Shown here piece after piece: positions 15,316-21,139 of a DNA stretch of 35,463 nt; positions within the stretch are counted from its first letter, which is position 1, and the number at the start of each line of letters is the position of its first letter. The DNA lies in the IMG/VR virus record IMGVR_UViG_3300046096_000124, positions 1-35,463 of that record; one strand, written 5' to 3'. Below the pieces are notes generated by a model. It was not told the DNA's origin. It saw nothing but the letters and a program-made list of their open reading frames with translations, and did not search any database. Source of the DNA: a virus. A program made the position numbers and the translations under genes.

Positions 15316-15528
15316 TTATATAAATTTATCAAGTCCGCGCACAAACATTTTTATGTATTCAGATGATTTGAATGCGATGATATTAACTTTTTGTTTTTTA
15401 AATGGCTCAACTTTTGTTTTGATCTTCAAAATGCCAATATCTTTTATAATGGCACGACCTCTCAAAGCAAGTTCCTGATAGATCTTTTCTTTTTGTTCTT
15501 CTGTTAATTCAATACTAATTTTTCGCAT
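15316..15528 (-). CDS. Minimal HU/IHF-like DNA-binding protein (tentative)
   Basis: A 70-residue basic protein. The segment 'GRAIIKDIGILKIKTKVEPF', followed by 'VNIIAFKSSEYIKMFVRG', resembles the second half of HU/IHF (beta-arm and the FKxS..K..v ending), preceded by one helix ('TEEQKEKIYQEL'). It is shorter than HU (about 90 residues). It might compact or bend DNA near the origin. It overlaps the upstream gene by 14 nt. Resemblance is weak and needs a structural check. Confidence 0.45.
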   Translation of the reverse strand: MRKISIELTEEQKEKIYQELALRGRAIIKDIGILKIKTKVEPFKKQKVNIIAFKSSEYIKMFVRGLDKFI

Positions 15529-16114
15529 AATCTTTTTTTACTTTTTCAAATGTTTTATATTGACCATCTAAATCAACAATTTCATTATTGCAATAATACT
15601 TATTTTTTAATTTCTTTACAACATACATTTTGACATCTTTCATTGAGCTGATTATAAGCACACCATCTTCAACTTCTTTGAAATCCATCATCATTGCTAA
15701 CTGTCCAAGATATTTTATAAATTGTGTTTCAAAATGATTTTCATCAAAAATATTTCTGATGCACACTGGCAACCCTGGCACAAATTCATAATTATTATTT
15801 TCAATAGTAATTCCATCAATGTGACCTGTTATTTCAACATTATTTCTGATGAATTTAAATGTTCCATCCACAACACGATCAAATTTTTTATCTACTATTT
15901 CAATATTTTTTAAAATATCTAATGTTGCCAAATCACAACCTTTTGCCAAACCTCTTTTCAATATTTTTTGATAAAAGTCTGCCTTTGAAACTTGATCATC
16001 TGCAAATTCCAACAAAAGATCATGTTCTGACTTTCCAAAATCATATATTGTAAAACCAGTTTTCTTTTTGTTTTTCCTTGTAAATTCACAAGCATCAAAA
16101 TTTATGATTTGCAT
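15515..16114 (-). CDS. Cas4/RecB-like protein with an altered catalytic motif
   Basis: The ATG at 16114 gives 199 residues; an upstream TTG extension (MVYNIF) is promoter sequence. The segment 'VEITGHIDGITIENNNYEFVPG' (about 93-114) has the nuclease-like Asp100 and Glu110, but the Lys expected two residues later is Val112. It continues with 'FETQFIKYLGQLAMMMDF', like the Q-motif helix of Cas4/RecB folds. It may be an inactivated nuclease acting as a structural subunit, or another fold altogether. It is the first gene after promoter copy 2, so probably strongly expressed. Confidence 0.5.
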   Translation of the reverse strand: MQIINFDACEFTRKNKKKTGFTIYDFGKSEHDLLLEFADDQVSKADFYQKILKRGLAKGCDLATLDILKNIEIVDKKFDRVVDGTFKFIRNNVEITGHIDGITIENNNYEFVPGLPVCIRNIFDENHFETQFIKYLGQLAMMMDFKEVEDGVLIISSMKDVKMYVVKKLKNKYYCNNEIVDLDGQYKTFEKVKKDYAKN

Positions 16115-16148
16115 AAATATATTATATACCAATATATACTTTTTGCAA
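16113..16148 (-). promoter_or_regulatory. Promoter repeat, copy 2 (leaderless, exact duplicate of 10354-10389)
   Basis: The minus strand has TTGCAA, 16-bp spacer, TGGTATATAAT, and the ATG of the Cas4-like gene 6 nt after the hexamer. Identical over 36 bases to 10354-10389. A perfect DnaA box lies just upstream. Confidence 0.78.
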
Positions 16149-16153
16149 CTTGT

Positions 16154-16162
16154 TTATCCACA
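16154..16162 (+). promoter_or_regulatory. DnaA box (TTATCCACA)
   Basis: Exact consensus bacterial DnaA box, between the end of the initiator gene and promoter copy 2, 6 bp from the -35. Related 9-mers TTATACACA occur at 17618, 18097 and 18778 and, inverted, at 10409 and 14269. It could mark an origin or allow host DnaA to control the promoter. Confidence 0.5.
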
Positions 16163-16164
16163 CA

Positions 16165-16899
16165 TTATTTATTGGCTTCTGCTTTTTTTTGCATTGCTTT
16201 CACAATGTCTGATGAATCTGCTGTTTGTAAAACAACTTTTCCTTTCATGTCTGCATCTTTTTTAAACTTATCTGGAAACAATCCTTGATAATCATTTTTA
16301 ATTGAATGTTGAATGATCTTCACATGCTCTTGCTTGTATTCTTCAAGTTCTTTCAATTGCATTTTGATTGCTTTCTCACTCAATGGCTTTTTCTTTTCAA
16401 CACGTCTAAATTCTACCCACTCATTCCAAACATCTTTATTCACCCATGCTGGCAATTCCAATTGCACTTCAACAACAATTTTCTTTTCTCTTTTTGGCTT
16501 TGCTGGTGTATCTTCTTCATCTTCTATTATTATTTTTTTATCTTTGAAAATATCATTGTAAATATTTCTAATATTTTCTGGCAATGCTGCAACAATCTTT
16601 TCAAGTCCTGTAATCATTGATGGATTGAATGATTGATTTTTTCTGTGGTTCACAAGAATGATCCAATCATCAATTCTTTTAATTTTGTGATCTTTTTCAA
16701 ACTTTTGCAAAACCACTTCAACAACATCTGGATCATAACCAGTGCCAAAACCAATTCTTTTTGCTGTGATTTCATAAACACCTGCAAGATTGCAAAGTGG
16801 ATTTGTTAAAAGAAATAGAAAAATAAGTTTATGATCTGGTGAAATTCTTTCAATGTAATTATCTGACCAAAATGTGTCGTTTATATATTTTTTTGCCAT
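16165..16899 (-). CDS. Replication initiation / replisome organiser protein (DnaD-like N-terminus)
   Basis: A 244-residue protein. The start 'KKYINDTFWSDNYIERISPDHKLIFLFLL' and 'NPLCNLAGVYEITAKRIGFGTGYD' (about 35-58), then 'KDHKIKRIDDWIILVNHRKNQSFNP', are typical of winged-helix phage replisome organisers. These bind the origin and recruit the helicase loader. The C-terminal half has a long charged linker and 'WNEWVEFRRVEKKKPLSEKAIKMQLKELE', often seen in DnaD/initiator tails. The helicase-loader gene ends 4 nt before its start. Typical length is 200-300 residues. Confidence 0.82.
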   Translation of the reverse strand: MAKKYINDTFWSDNYIERISPDHKLIFLFLLTNPLCNLAGVYEITAKRIGFGTGYDPDVVEVVLQKFEKDHKIKRIDDWIILVNHRKNQSFNPSMITGLEKIVAALPENIRNIYNDIFKDKKIIIEDEEDTPAKPKREKKIVVEVQLELPAWVNKDVWNEWVEFRRVEKKKPLSEKAIKMQLKELEEYKQEHVKIIQHSIKNDYQGLFPDKFKKDADMKGKVVLQTADSSDIVKAMQKKAEANK

Positions 16900-16903
16900 A
16901 CAT

Positions 16904-17440
16904 TTAATTTATTCTTTTATTATCTCCGACCACTTCATAAAATTCACACATCTCTGATAATCTGCTGGTGATTCTTTCACCATATCTTGTGTTTAATTCA
17001 ATCAAGTTTAAATTTGTTGAAATAAACAATGGCTTTCCATTTTCATATGCATCATTGATGATCATGAATAAAAGCACATTTGAATTTTCTGTTTCTTTTT
17101 CTGCACCAAGATCATCAATAAAAATAAAATTTTTATCTTTTAATCTGGCAACTACATTTGGAAATGATCTTGAATCATTATAATAAAGTGACATTTCAAA
17201 AAGTATTTCTTGCCATGTTTGAATGTTTGAAAAATACCCCCTCATTCCACCTGACAAATATTTTCTTATGGCATGCATTGCGTGTGTTTTACCTCTGCCT
17301 GTTAATCCATAAAAAACTATTCCCTTTTTATAACCATATTCTTTTGTGCCATCTTCTTTTGTTTTTTCAAACAAATTTTGTTTTATTAAATTTTGTATTT
17401 TGACATCTAACTGTGAGATGTCTGCATTTGTGTATTTCAT
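16904..17440 (-). CDS. DnaC/DnaI-like helicase loader ATPase
   Basis: The ATG at 17440 gives 178 residues; a TTG at 17500 would add 20 residues but reads through the leader hairpin. Walker A 'FYGLTGRGKTHAMHAI' (43-58), Walker B 'NFIFIDDLGAE' (104-114), sensor 1 'PLFISTNLNL' (137-146), and an arginine-finger-like 'RYGERITSRL' (152-161) identify an AAA+ loader. It would load host DnaB at the phage origin. It is upstream of the initiator in the same transcript. The C-terminus is compact, as in phage loaders. Confidence 0.88.
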   Translation of the reverse strand: MKYTNADISQLDVKIQNLIKQNLFEKTKEDGTKEYGYKKGIVFYGLTGRGKTHAMHAIRKYLSGGMRGYFSNIQTWQEILFEMSLYYNDSRSFPNVVARLKDKNFIFIDDLGAEKETENSNVLLFMIINDAYENGKPLFISTNLNLIELNTRYGERITSRLSEMCEFYEVVGDNKRIN

Positions 17441-17491
17441 GTGATTTGTCGTTTTATTTTTAATCACCGAATTGTGTTTTTCGTTTTTTCC

Positions 17492-17552
17492 TATATCCAA
17501 GTGTTGATTATTTGAAAATGGTGATAAACAAATTTTTCAACAACTGGATATA
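17492..17552 (-). promoter_or_regulatory. Leader hairpin before the helicase-loader gene
   Basis: TATATCCAAGTGTTGA (17492-17507) is the near-perfect inverted partner of TCAACAACTGGATATA (17537-17552), 14 of 16 positions. An inner TTGAAAA/TTTTCAA pair adds to the stem. GAAAATGGTG (17514-17523) can instead pair with CACCATTTC (17557-17565), so two exclusive folds exist in the 137-nt leader. Confidence 0.5.
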
Positions 17553-17583
17553 AGACACCATTTCACCTTTCGGCTTGTAATTT

Positions 17584-17594
17584 ATTATATACCA
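17584..17594 (-). promoter_or_regulatory. Extended -10 promoter of the replication operon
   Basis: The minus strand reads TGGTATATAAT, just beyond the stop of the PLA2-like gene. The predicted start is near 17577, giving a leader of about 137 nt before the loader ATG, unlike the leaderless promoters elsewhere. The leader holds the inverted repeats described at 17492-17552. Confidence 0.68.
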
Positions 17595-17606
17595 ATATGC
17601 AAAAAA

Positions 17607-17942
17607 TCAATAGCGAGTTATACACAATTGGCAATCTCTTGATTTTATTGTCTTGCCATTGCCACCATAATTAAAAAACTTTGCACCAAACAACCTGACT
17701 GCTATGAAATAAATCAATGCCCAAGTGCTCAAAATTGCCCTCTGGTGAGCTTTTTGATGCCTGTATATATCTTTCATCATCATTGCATAAAACTTGATGT
17801 CACACTCAATTCTGCGAGCTTCATCACCCCCTTTCAAATATCCCTCATCATGTTTTTTACAAGATGCTTCAAAAAAAGCATGAAATGGTGGCTTTATGAT
17901 CCAACCTTTCGGCCCACAATAATATTTTTTATCATTTTTCAT
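17607..17942 (-). CDS. Phospholipase A2-like protein
   Basis: A 111-residue protein. 'YYCGPKGWIIKPPF' (7-20) resembles the calcium-loop start of secreted/phage PLA2 domains. 'FEASCKKHDEGYLKGGDEARRIECDIKFYAMM' (24-55) carries the catalytic His-Asp pair (H31, D32) and a second Asp (D48), with paired Cys28 and Cys47. A hydrophobic helix (about 70-86) may associate with membrane. Phages and parvoviruses use such domains to breach lipid membranes; here a role in lysis or entry is inferred. UGA is its stop. It sits alone between the control region and the replication operon, away from the lysis genes. Confidence 0.75.
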   Translation of the reverse strand: MKNDKKYYCGPKGWIIKPPFHAFFEASCKKHDEGYLKGGDEARRIECDIKFYAMMMKDIYRHQKAHQRAILSTWALIYFIAVRLFGAKFFNYGGNGKTIKSRDCQLCITRY

Positions 17943-17951
17943 TATAATTTA

Positions 17952-17960
17952 ATTATAACA
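17952..17960 (-). promoter_or_regulatory. Extended -10 promoter of the PLA2-like gene
   Basis: The minus strand reads TGTTATAAT; the hexamer ends 9 nt before the ATG at 17942, predicting a leader of about 3 nt. Confidence 0.65.
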
Positions 17961-18090
17961 TCCTAATATAATATATATAATTATATTTAATATAATATAA
18001 TACGCATTGTCACAATGTGACTGTGACACCCTGACCCCAGACTGACCCCAGACTGCCTAATAACAAAAAAGCATTGATAAATATAATTAA
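17961..18090. other. Repeat-rich control region, candidate origin or operator
   Basis: No gene. It holds a pure A/T tract (about 17965-18002) suited to strand opening. A palindrome GTCACAATGTGAC (18009-18021) follows, with a second TGTGAC at 18022-18027, then an 11-bp tandem repeat CTGACCCCAGA (18031-18041 and 18042-18052) with a partial third unit. These GC-rich repeats stand out in the AT-rich genome. Close to DnaA-box-like TTATACACA sites and just upstream of replication genes, it could be an origin with iterons or a regulator-binding site. Confidence 0.5.
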
Positions 18091-18122
18091 AAAAAGTTAT
18101 ACACATGCGTGTATAACTTTTT
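18091..18122 (-). terminator. Bidirectional intrinsic terminator after the SLT-like gene
   Basis: A perfect 14-bp stem (AAAAAGTTATACAC and its complement) with a 4-nt loop and T-tracts on both sides, 8 nt past the stop at 18131. The left arm contains TTATACACA, a DnaA-box-like 9-mer. Confidence 0.85.
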
Positions 18123-18130
18123 GTTGGAAA

Positions 18131-18640
18131 CTATTTTTGAGCAAGAATTTGTTTAATTTTCTTCACATCACATGTGCCATATTCTGCATATCTCACATAT
18201 GATGACCACAAAAATCTTCTTTGTGGATTGTTTTTGAAATCCCATGCCATCAATTCAATTTGATCAAATGCTGAATAATAATTTAGATTTTGATTTGTTT
18301 CTTTTTTATATTTCACAAGTGATTCATTAAATGTCGCTTTGTGATAACCTGTTGGACCCCATCCACGACCACCATCATGTGTGACATTTACCCTATATGT
18401 TGATTCACATTTTATAATTTCATCAAACATTTTGTGATTGAGTTCATATTTTTCTGATTTTAATTTTATGATCTCTTTCACTGTTAAATCTTTGTTTTTT
18501 ATACTTATTTTTGAAACTGTTGTTGTTGCAACTGATTCTGCTTTTGCAATATAAACAATTTCTTTTTTCGGGATCATCTTGTTAAAGTAAAAAACTAATG
18601 ATGACCCCAATATTAAACCAAATATAATAATCTTTTTCAT
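18131..18640 (-). CDS. Membrane-anchored lysozyme/SLT-like transglycosylase
   Basis: From ATG 18640 the protein has 169 residues. Residues 3-20 ('KIIIFGLILGSSLVFYFN') are a signal or anchor helix. The domain at about 70-160 has 'DEIIKCESTYRVNVTHDGGRGWGPTGYHKATF' (putative catalytic Glu79) and 'SAFDQIELMAWDFKN', the pattern of small SLT/lysozyme-like proteins. It would cleave glycan strands of peptidoglycan outside the membrane, for lysis or entry. Comparable 'CES...DGG...G' proteins are, from memory, frequent in Patescibacteria. The leader is about 98 nt and the gene ends at a strong terminator. Confidence 0.65.
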   Translation of the reverse strand: MKKIIIFGLILGSSLVFYFNKMIPKKEIVYIAKAESVATTTVSKISIKNKDLTVKEIIKLKSEKYELNHKMFDEIIKCESTYRVNVTHDGGRGWGPTGYHKATFNESLVKYKKETNQNLNYYSAFDQIELMAWDFKNNPQRRFLWSSYVRYAEYGTCDVKKIKQILAQK

Positions 18641-18744
18641 ATTTTTTAAATGATCATGCAACAATCCTCATGAGCTGTCTGGCTGACTAATGCCAAATGC
18701 TTTTGCCTTTCTGTCTGCATAACTTATACCAATGCATTATTATA

Positions 18745-18753
18745 ATTATAACA
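18745..18753 (-). promoter_or_regulatory. Extended -10 promoter upstream of the SLT-like gene
   Basis: The minus strand reads TGTTATAAT, and 14 nt further a weaker TGGTATAAG (18723-18731). The predicted leader to ATG 18640 is 80-100 nt and contains CAGACAG twice. Confidence 0.55.
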
Positions 18754-18827
18754 ATTGTAAAATTTAACACAACAAAGTTATACACACTTTTATATATTCC
18801 TATATAATATTTTGTGTGCAAAACAAA

Positions 18828-18883
18828 ACAAAAAGCACACTTCATAAGTGTGCTTTTTGTCTGGTGGAAAACGACAACCACCT
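18828..18883 (-). ncRNA. Putative small RNA B: 5' hairpin plus terminator
   Basis: A TGGTATAAT box (18890-18898) predicts a start at 18883. The RNA of about 56 nt would begin AGGTGGTTGTCG, fold GGTGG with CCACC, and end in a perfect 15-bp stem, 3-nt loop terminator (18828-18860) followed by T-rich sequence. No start codon with room for a protein. The unit is a promoter, hairpin and terminator only. Expression is untested. Confidence 0.55.
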
Positions 18884-18889
18884 ATAAAT

Positions 18890-18898
18890 ATTATACCA
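18890..18898 (-). promoter_or_regulatory. Extended -10 promoter of small RNA B
   Basis: The minus strand reads TGGTATAAT with no gene within leaderless distance; the terminator of small RNA A lies 5 bp upstream, so this is an independent unit. Confidence 0.6.
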
Positions 18899-18902
18899 TT
18901 TC

Positions 18903-19052
18903 ATAAAAAAAGTGCGATCATGTTTTTGACCGCACTTGCCATACTTTCGCAATGGCTGCGAGATATGAGATCACCTCCTTTCAGTCAAAGTCCAGTTCAA
19001 GCTGGCACTCTATGAAAAAGAAACATAATTGCATTTGCAACACCTCCTTTCT
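18903..19052 (-). ncRNA. Putative small RNA A carrying two complements of the 16S rRNA 3' tail
   Basis: From the predicted start at 19052 (TGGTATAAT at 19059-19067) to a terminator hairpin with T-tract (18903-18937), about 150 nt. The first 12 nt, AGAAAGGAGGTG, and GAAAGGAGGTGATC at 18969-18982 are exact complements of the conserved bacterial 16S end (GATCACCTCCTTTCT). These are the strongest SD sequences I see in a phage that otherwise avoids them. The first SD stands 8 nt before an ATG opening a 17-codon frame (18981-19034, start MQLCFFF); the second has no ATG at proper distance. It may be a 16S decoy, a type I toxin-like mRNA, or a remnant of one. Confidence 0.55.
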
Positions 19053-19058
19053 CTCTTA

Positions 19059-19067
19059 ATTATACCA
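19059..19067 (-). promoter_or_regulatory. Extended -10 promoter of small RNA A
   Basis: The minus strand reads TGGTATAAT, 6 bp downstream of the terminator that closes the preceding gene, so it starts a separate transcript. Confidence 0.65.
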
Positions 19068-19072
19068 TGATA

Positions 19073-19107
19073 ACAAAAAGCACCTCATTTTGTGAGATGC
19101 TTTTTTG
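19073..19107 (-). terminator. Intrinsic terminator after the small Ala-rich gene
   Basis: Stem AAAAAGCA + CTCA with one mismatch, 5-nt loop, then TGAG + TGCTTTTTT, 7 nt after the stop at 19114. Functional in either direction by T-tracts. Confidence 0.75.
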
Positions 19108-19113
19108 TTGAAA

Positions 19114-19302
19114 TTATTTCACTTCATCACCTGCTGCATTTGCTGGATCTTTTGGATCATTTGCTGCTGCATTTGCTGGCTTTGTTTCTTTTGTGGCTTT
19201 TTTTGTTTCAATCTCATTTATTTCTTTGATTGTTAAAGTCTGGCCAACATATTTTGCGAATGCTGGATTTCTCACTGCATCCTCTTGTGTAATTGTGCGC
19301 AT
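19114..19302 (-). CDS. Small Ala/Lys/Glu-rich hypothetical protein
   Basis: A 62-residue protein, 'MRTITQEDAVRNPAFAKYVGQTLT' in two stretches, then a disordered tail with repeated 'PANAA' and 'NDPKDP' units. TATAAT lies at 19318-19323, predicting a leader of about 9 nt. It is monocistronic or the end of the lysis operon, closed by the terminator at 19073-19107. No family recognised. Confidence 0.5.
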   Translation of the reverse strand: MRTITQEDAVRNPAFAKYVGQTLTIKEINEIETKKATKETKPANAAANDPKDPANAAGDEVK

Positions 19303-19366
19303 AAATTTATGTGTAAAATTATATTAAAGATATATATTGCTATATACCCATATATAATTATAACAC

Positions 19367-19801
19367 CTATAAATATTTATTCCAATCAATTTTCTTGTTG
19401 ATAAAATCATTTAGTGTATAACCAAGCATCAATTGAAAATGTGGCCTATCAACAAAAGACTTCCATGCACCACCCCATTCCAACCCAACAGATTGACCAA
19501 TTTTGCCTATTGCCTGCCAAGAAGATTCTGGCACTGCATATGTTGTTTTTCCATTGATCTTAAACACACAATCAAATGCAACCCCATAATTATGTAATGA
19601 TTGCCCTGGCTTTGCATTTGTCACAATATACCCTGATTTTGTGCGACCTTGATCATATAATTCTTTTTGTCTTTCAAATGATCTAAAACCCTCTGTGATC
19701 ACAATTTCAAAACCTGATTTTGCACACTCTTGAATAAACAAATCACACAATCTTTGCACCTTTGGCTGCAATCCCAAATTATTTACTTTTTTTTTTGACA
19801 A
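19367..19801 (-). CDS. M15/VanY-type peptidase, endolysin
   Basis: A 144-residue protein with the zinc peptidase pattern of phage L-Ala-D-Glu or D,D-peptidases: 'VITEGFRSFERQKELYDQGRT' region (34-53), 'PGQSLHNYGVAFDCVF' (zinc ligands His70 and Asp77), and 'GLEWGGAW...DRPHFQL' (His121). Complete for a single-domain enzyme. It would cut the peptide stem of peptidoglycan at lysis. The start overlaps the end of the cysteine peptidase gene by 19 nt, so both are likely co-translated. No signal peptide, so export would need a holin. Confidence 0.87.
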   Translation of the reverse strand: MSKKKVNNLGLQPKVQRLCDLFIQECAKSGFEIVITEGFRSFERQKELYDQGRTKSGYIVTNAKPGQSLHNYGVAFDCVFKINGKTTYAVPESSWQAIGKIGQSVGLEWGGAWKSFVDRPHFQLMLGYTLNDFINKKIDWNKYL

Positions 19802-20790
19802 AGTTCATTCAACTTTGTGCGAGTTATTGGCCCAACATTTCCTGTTGTTTGAATACCATATTTTGCTTGAAATGTTTTGACTGCTCTTAATGTTTGATCA
19901 TAAAAATTTCCTGTATCAAGTCCTTTTGCAAGACAACCCTCAACAATCAAAACTTGTTGCAACATTTTAACTTCTGCATTATTTCTCAATCCATATTGTA
20001 AATATTTTGTGAAAATATATGCTGGATATACATTTTGAATAACAGTTTTTGATTCAACTGAAAATCTTAATCCAAAATGTGGCTTGTATGAATCACCCTC
20101 AAAAATATAGTTTGGATAATGATCAAATATTTTATAATATGGCAAATTGTTTCTTTTTTCCAATTTAATCATATTGATTGCATGTGTTGCTGGTGTTTGA
20201 ATACCAATTTGCACTGGTGCATATTTCAATGCATTTTCTGTGGCTGAATATTGATCATCTGTGAAATCTGGATTGTTATCAAAAAATACCCAATCATAAA
20301 AGATGTCTAAAACTTCAAGCACCTTTGCTGCCTTTTGTTTCATTGCTTCTGTGATCACTAATGCGTTGTGATATTCTTCCCATGTTTTAACATCACCAAA
20401 TGGCAAATCCTGCTCTGGTATGAATCCAATTGTGCGAATTGTATCTGCAACTTTTCCAAATGTATTTCCTTGCTTTGTGGTGCCTGACATTATAGCAACA
20501 AACCTATCTGAAATATTAAAATCAGAATCAAAACCAAGTTCAAACAATTTATTTTTAACATCTTGTGGTGCAAGTTTTAAAAGCATTTCAATACTATTGC
20601 AAGCTGAAAATGTTGTGCAACTCATTGTGTCAAATGATGCATTAAATTGATTTTCTGTTTTTGGCAAAAGACCACTCCAATCACCAGATGGATTTTTTAT
20701 TGATTTGATTGGTGTTTCTTTTCCTGCAACATAATCTGTTGGCTTTGGAAATTCAATAATAAGTCCTGTTTGTTTTATATTGTTATTCAT
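19783..20790 (-). CDS. C1 (papain-like) cysteine peptidase with peptidoglycan-binding domain
   Basis: A 335-residue protein. The region 'FDTMSCTTFSACNSIEML' (53-70) fits the papain active-site Cys helix (Cys58). A later 'THAINMIKLEKRNNLPYYKIFDHYP' supplies a His and the following strand. Residues about 265-330 ('LQQVLIVEGCL', 'TLRAVKTFQAKYGIQTTGNVGP') form a PG_binding_1 repeat. It probably acts on wall peptides or surface proteins, as a lysin or virion protein. TGTTATAAT is 8 nt before the ATG. It heads a two-gene lysis pair with the M15 enzyme. Confidence 0.75.
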   Translation of the reverse strand: MNNNIKQTGLIIEFPKPTDYVAGKETPIKSIKNPSGDWSGLLPKTENQFNASFDTMSCTTFSACNSIEMLLKLAPQDVKNKLFELGFDSDFNISDRFVAIMSGTTKQGNTFGKVADTIRTIGFIPEQDLPFGDVKTWEEYHNALVITEAMKQKAAKVLEVLDIFYDWVFFDNNPDFTDDQYSATENALKYAPVQIGIQTPATHAINMIKLEKRNNLPYYKIFDHYPNYIFEGDSYKPHFGLRFSVESKTVIQNVYPAYIFTKYLQYGLRNNAEVKMLQQVLIVEGCLAKGLDTGNFYDQTLRAVKTFQAKYGIQTTGNVGPITRTKLNELCQKKK

Positions 20791-20798
20791 ATATCTTA

Positions 20799-20807
20799 AT
20801 TATAACA
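20799..20807 (-). promoter_or_regulatory. Extended -10 promoter of the lysin pair
   Basis: The minus strand reads TGTTATAAT; the hexamer ends 8 nt before ATG 20790, leader of about 2 nt. Confidence 0.65.
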
Positions 20808-20809
20808 TT

Positions 20810-21139
20810 TTAAATTTTATCACTTATTTTATTAAATATCTTTTCTGAAAGTGCTGGTGATTGTTTAATCAATCTTTCCAGCAAATTATATGAAAGCACT
20901 GCTGCAAATGTATATGCAATTGATGATGTGCCAACTTCAAATTCCATTTTTAAAAGAAATTTGTTGATCATGTCACCAATAAATGGCCCTAACAAAAAAG
21001 ATGATGCAAACATCATTGCCGCTTCTTTTAATGTTGCACCTCTATATATCACATATGTTGTTGTTGCAACTAAAAGAATCCAAATATGCTCTGGCACCAT
21101 TTTTATTTTATCAATTGTTGTTATGATTATTTGTTGCAT
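20810..21139 (-). CDS. Candidate holin (multi-pass membrane protein)
   Basis: A 109-residue protein with hydrophobic segments at about 19-34 ('IWILLVATTTYVIYRG'), 38-57 ('EAAMMFASSFLLGPFIGDMI') and 72-86 ('SIAYTFAAVLSYNLL'), then a basic tail ending ISDKI. Size, membrane topology and position just before the lysins suit a holin. It overlaps the upstream small gene by 13 nt. It could also be another phage membrane protein; there is no diagnostic motif. Confidence 0.6.
   Translation of the reverse strand: MQQIIITTIDKIKMVPEHIWILLVATTTYVIYRGATLKEAAMMFASSFLLGPFIGDMINKFLLKMEFEVGTSSIAYTFAAVLSYNLLERLIKQSPALSEKIFNKISDKI

Noticed and set aside
18687-18881. 64-codon frame on the minus strand
   Set aside because: It runs through a perfect 15-bp terminator hairpin and promoter boxes and has unnatural composition; better explained as noncoding.
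18926-18937. AAGTGCGGT (minus strand), identical to the Haemophilus DNA uptake core
   Set aside because: Only one complete copy was found, as part of a terminator stem; chance is sufficient and nothing else suggests Pasteurellaceae.
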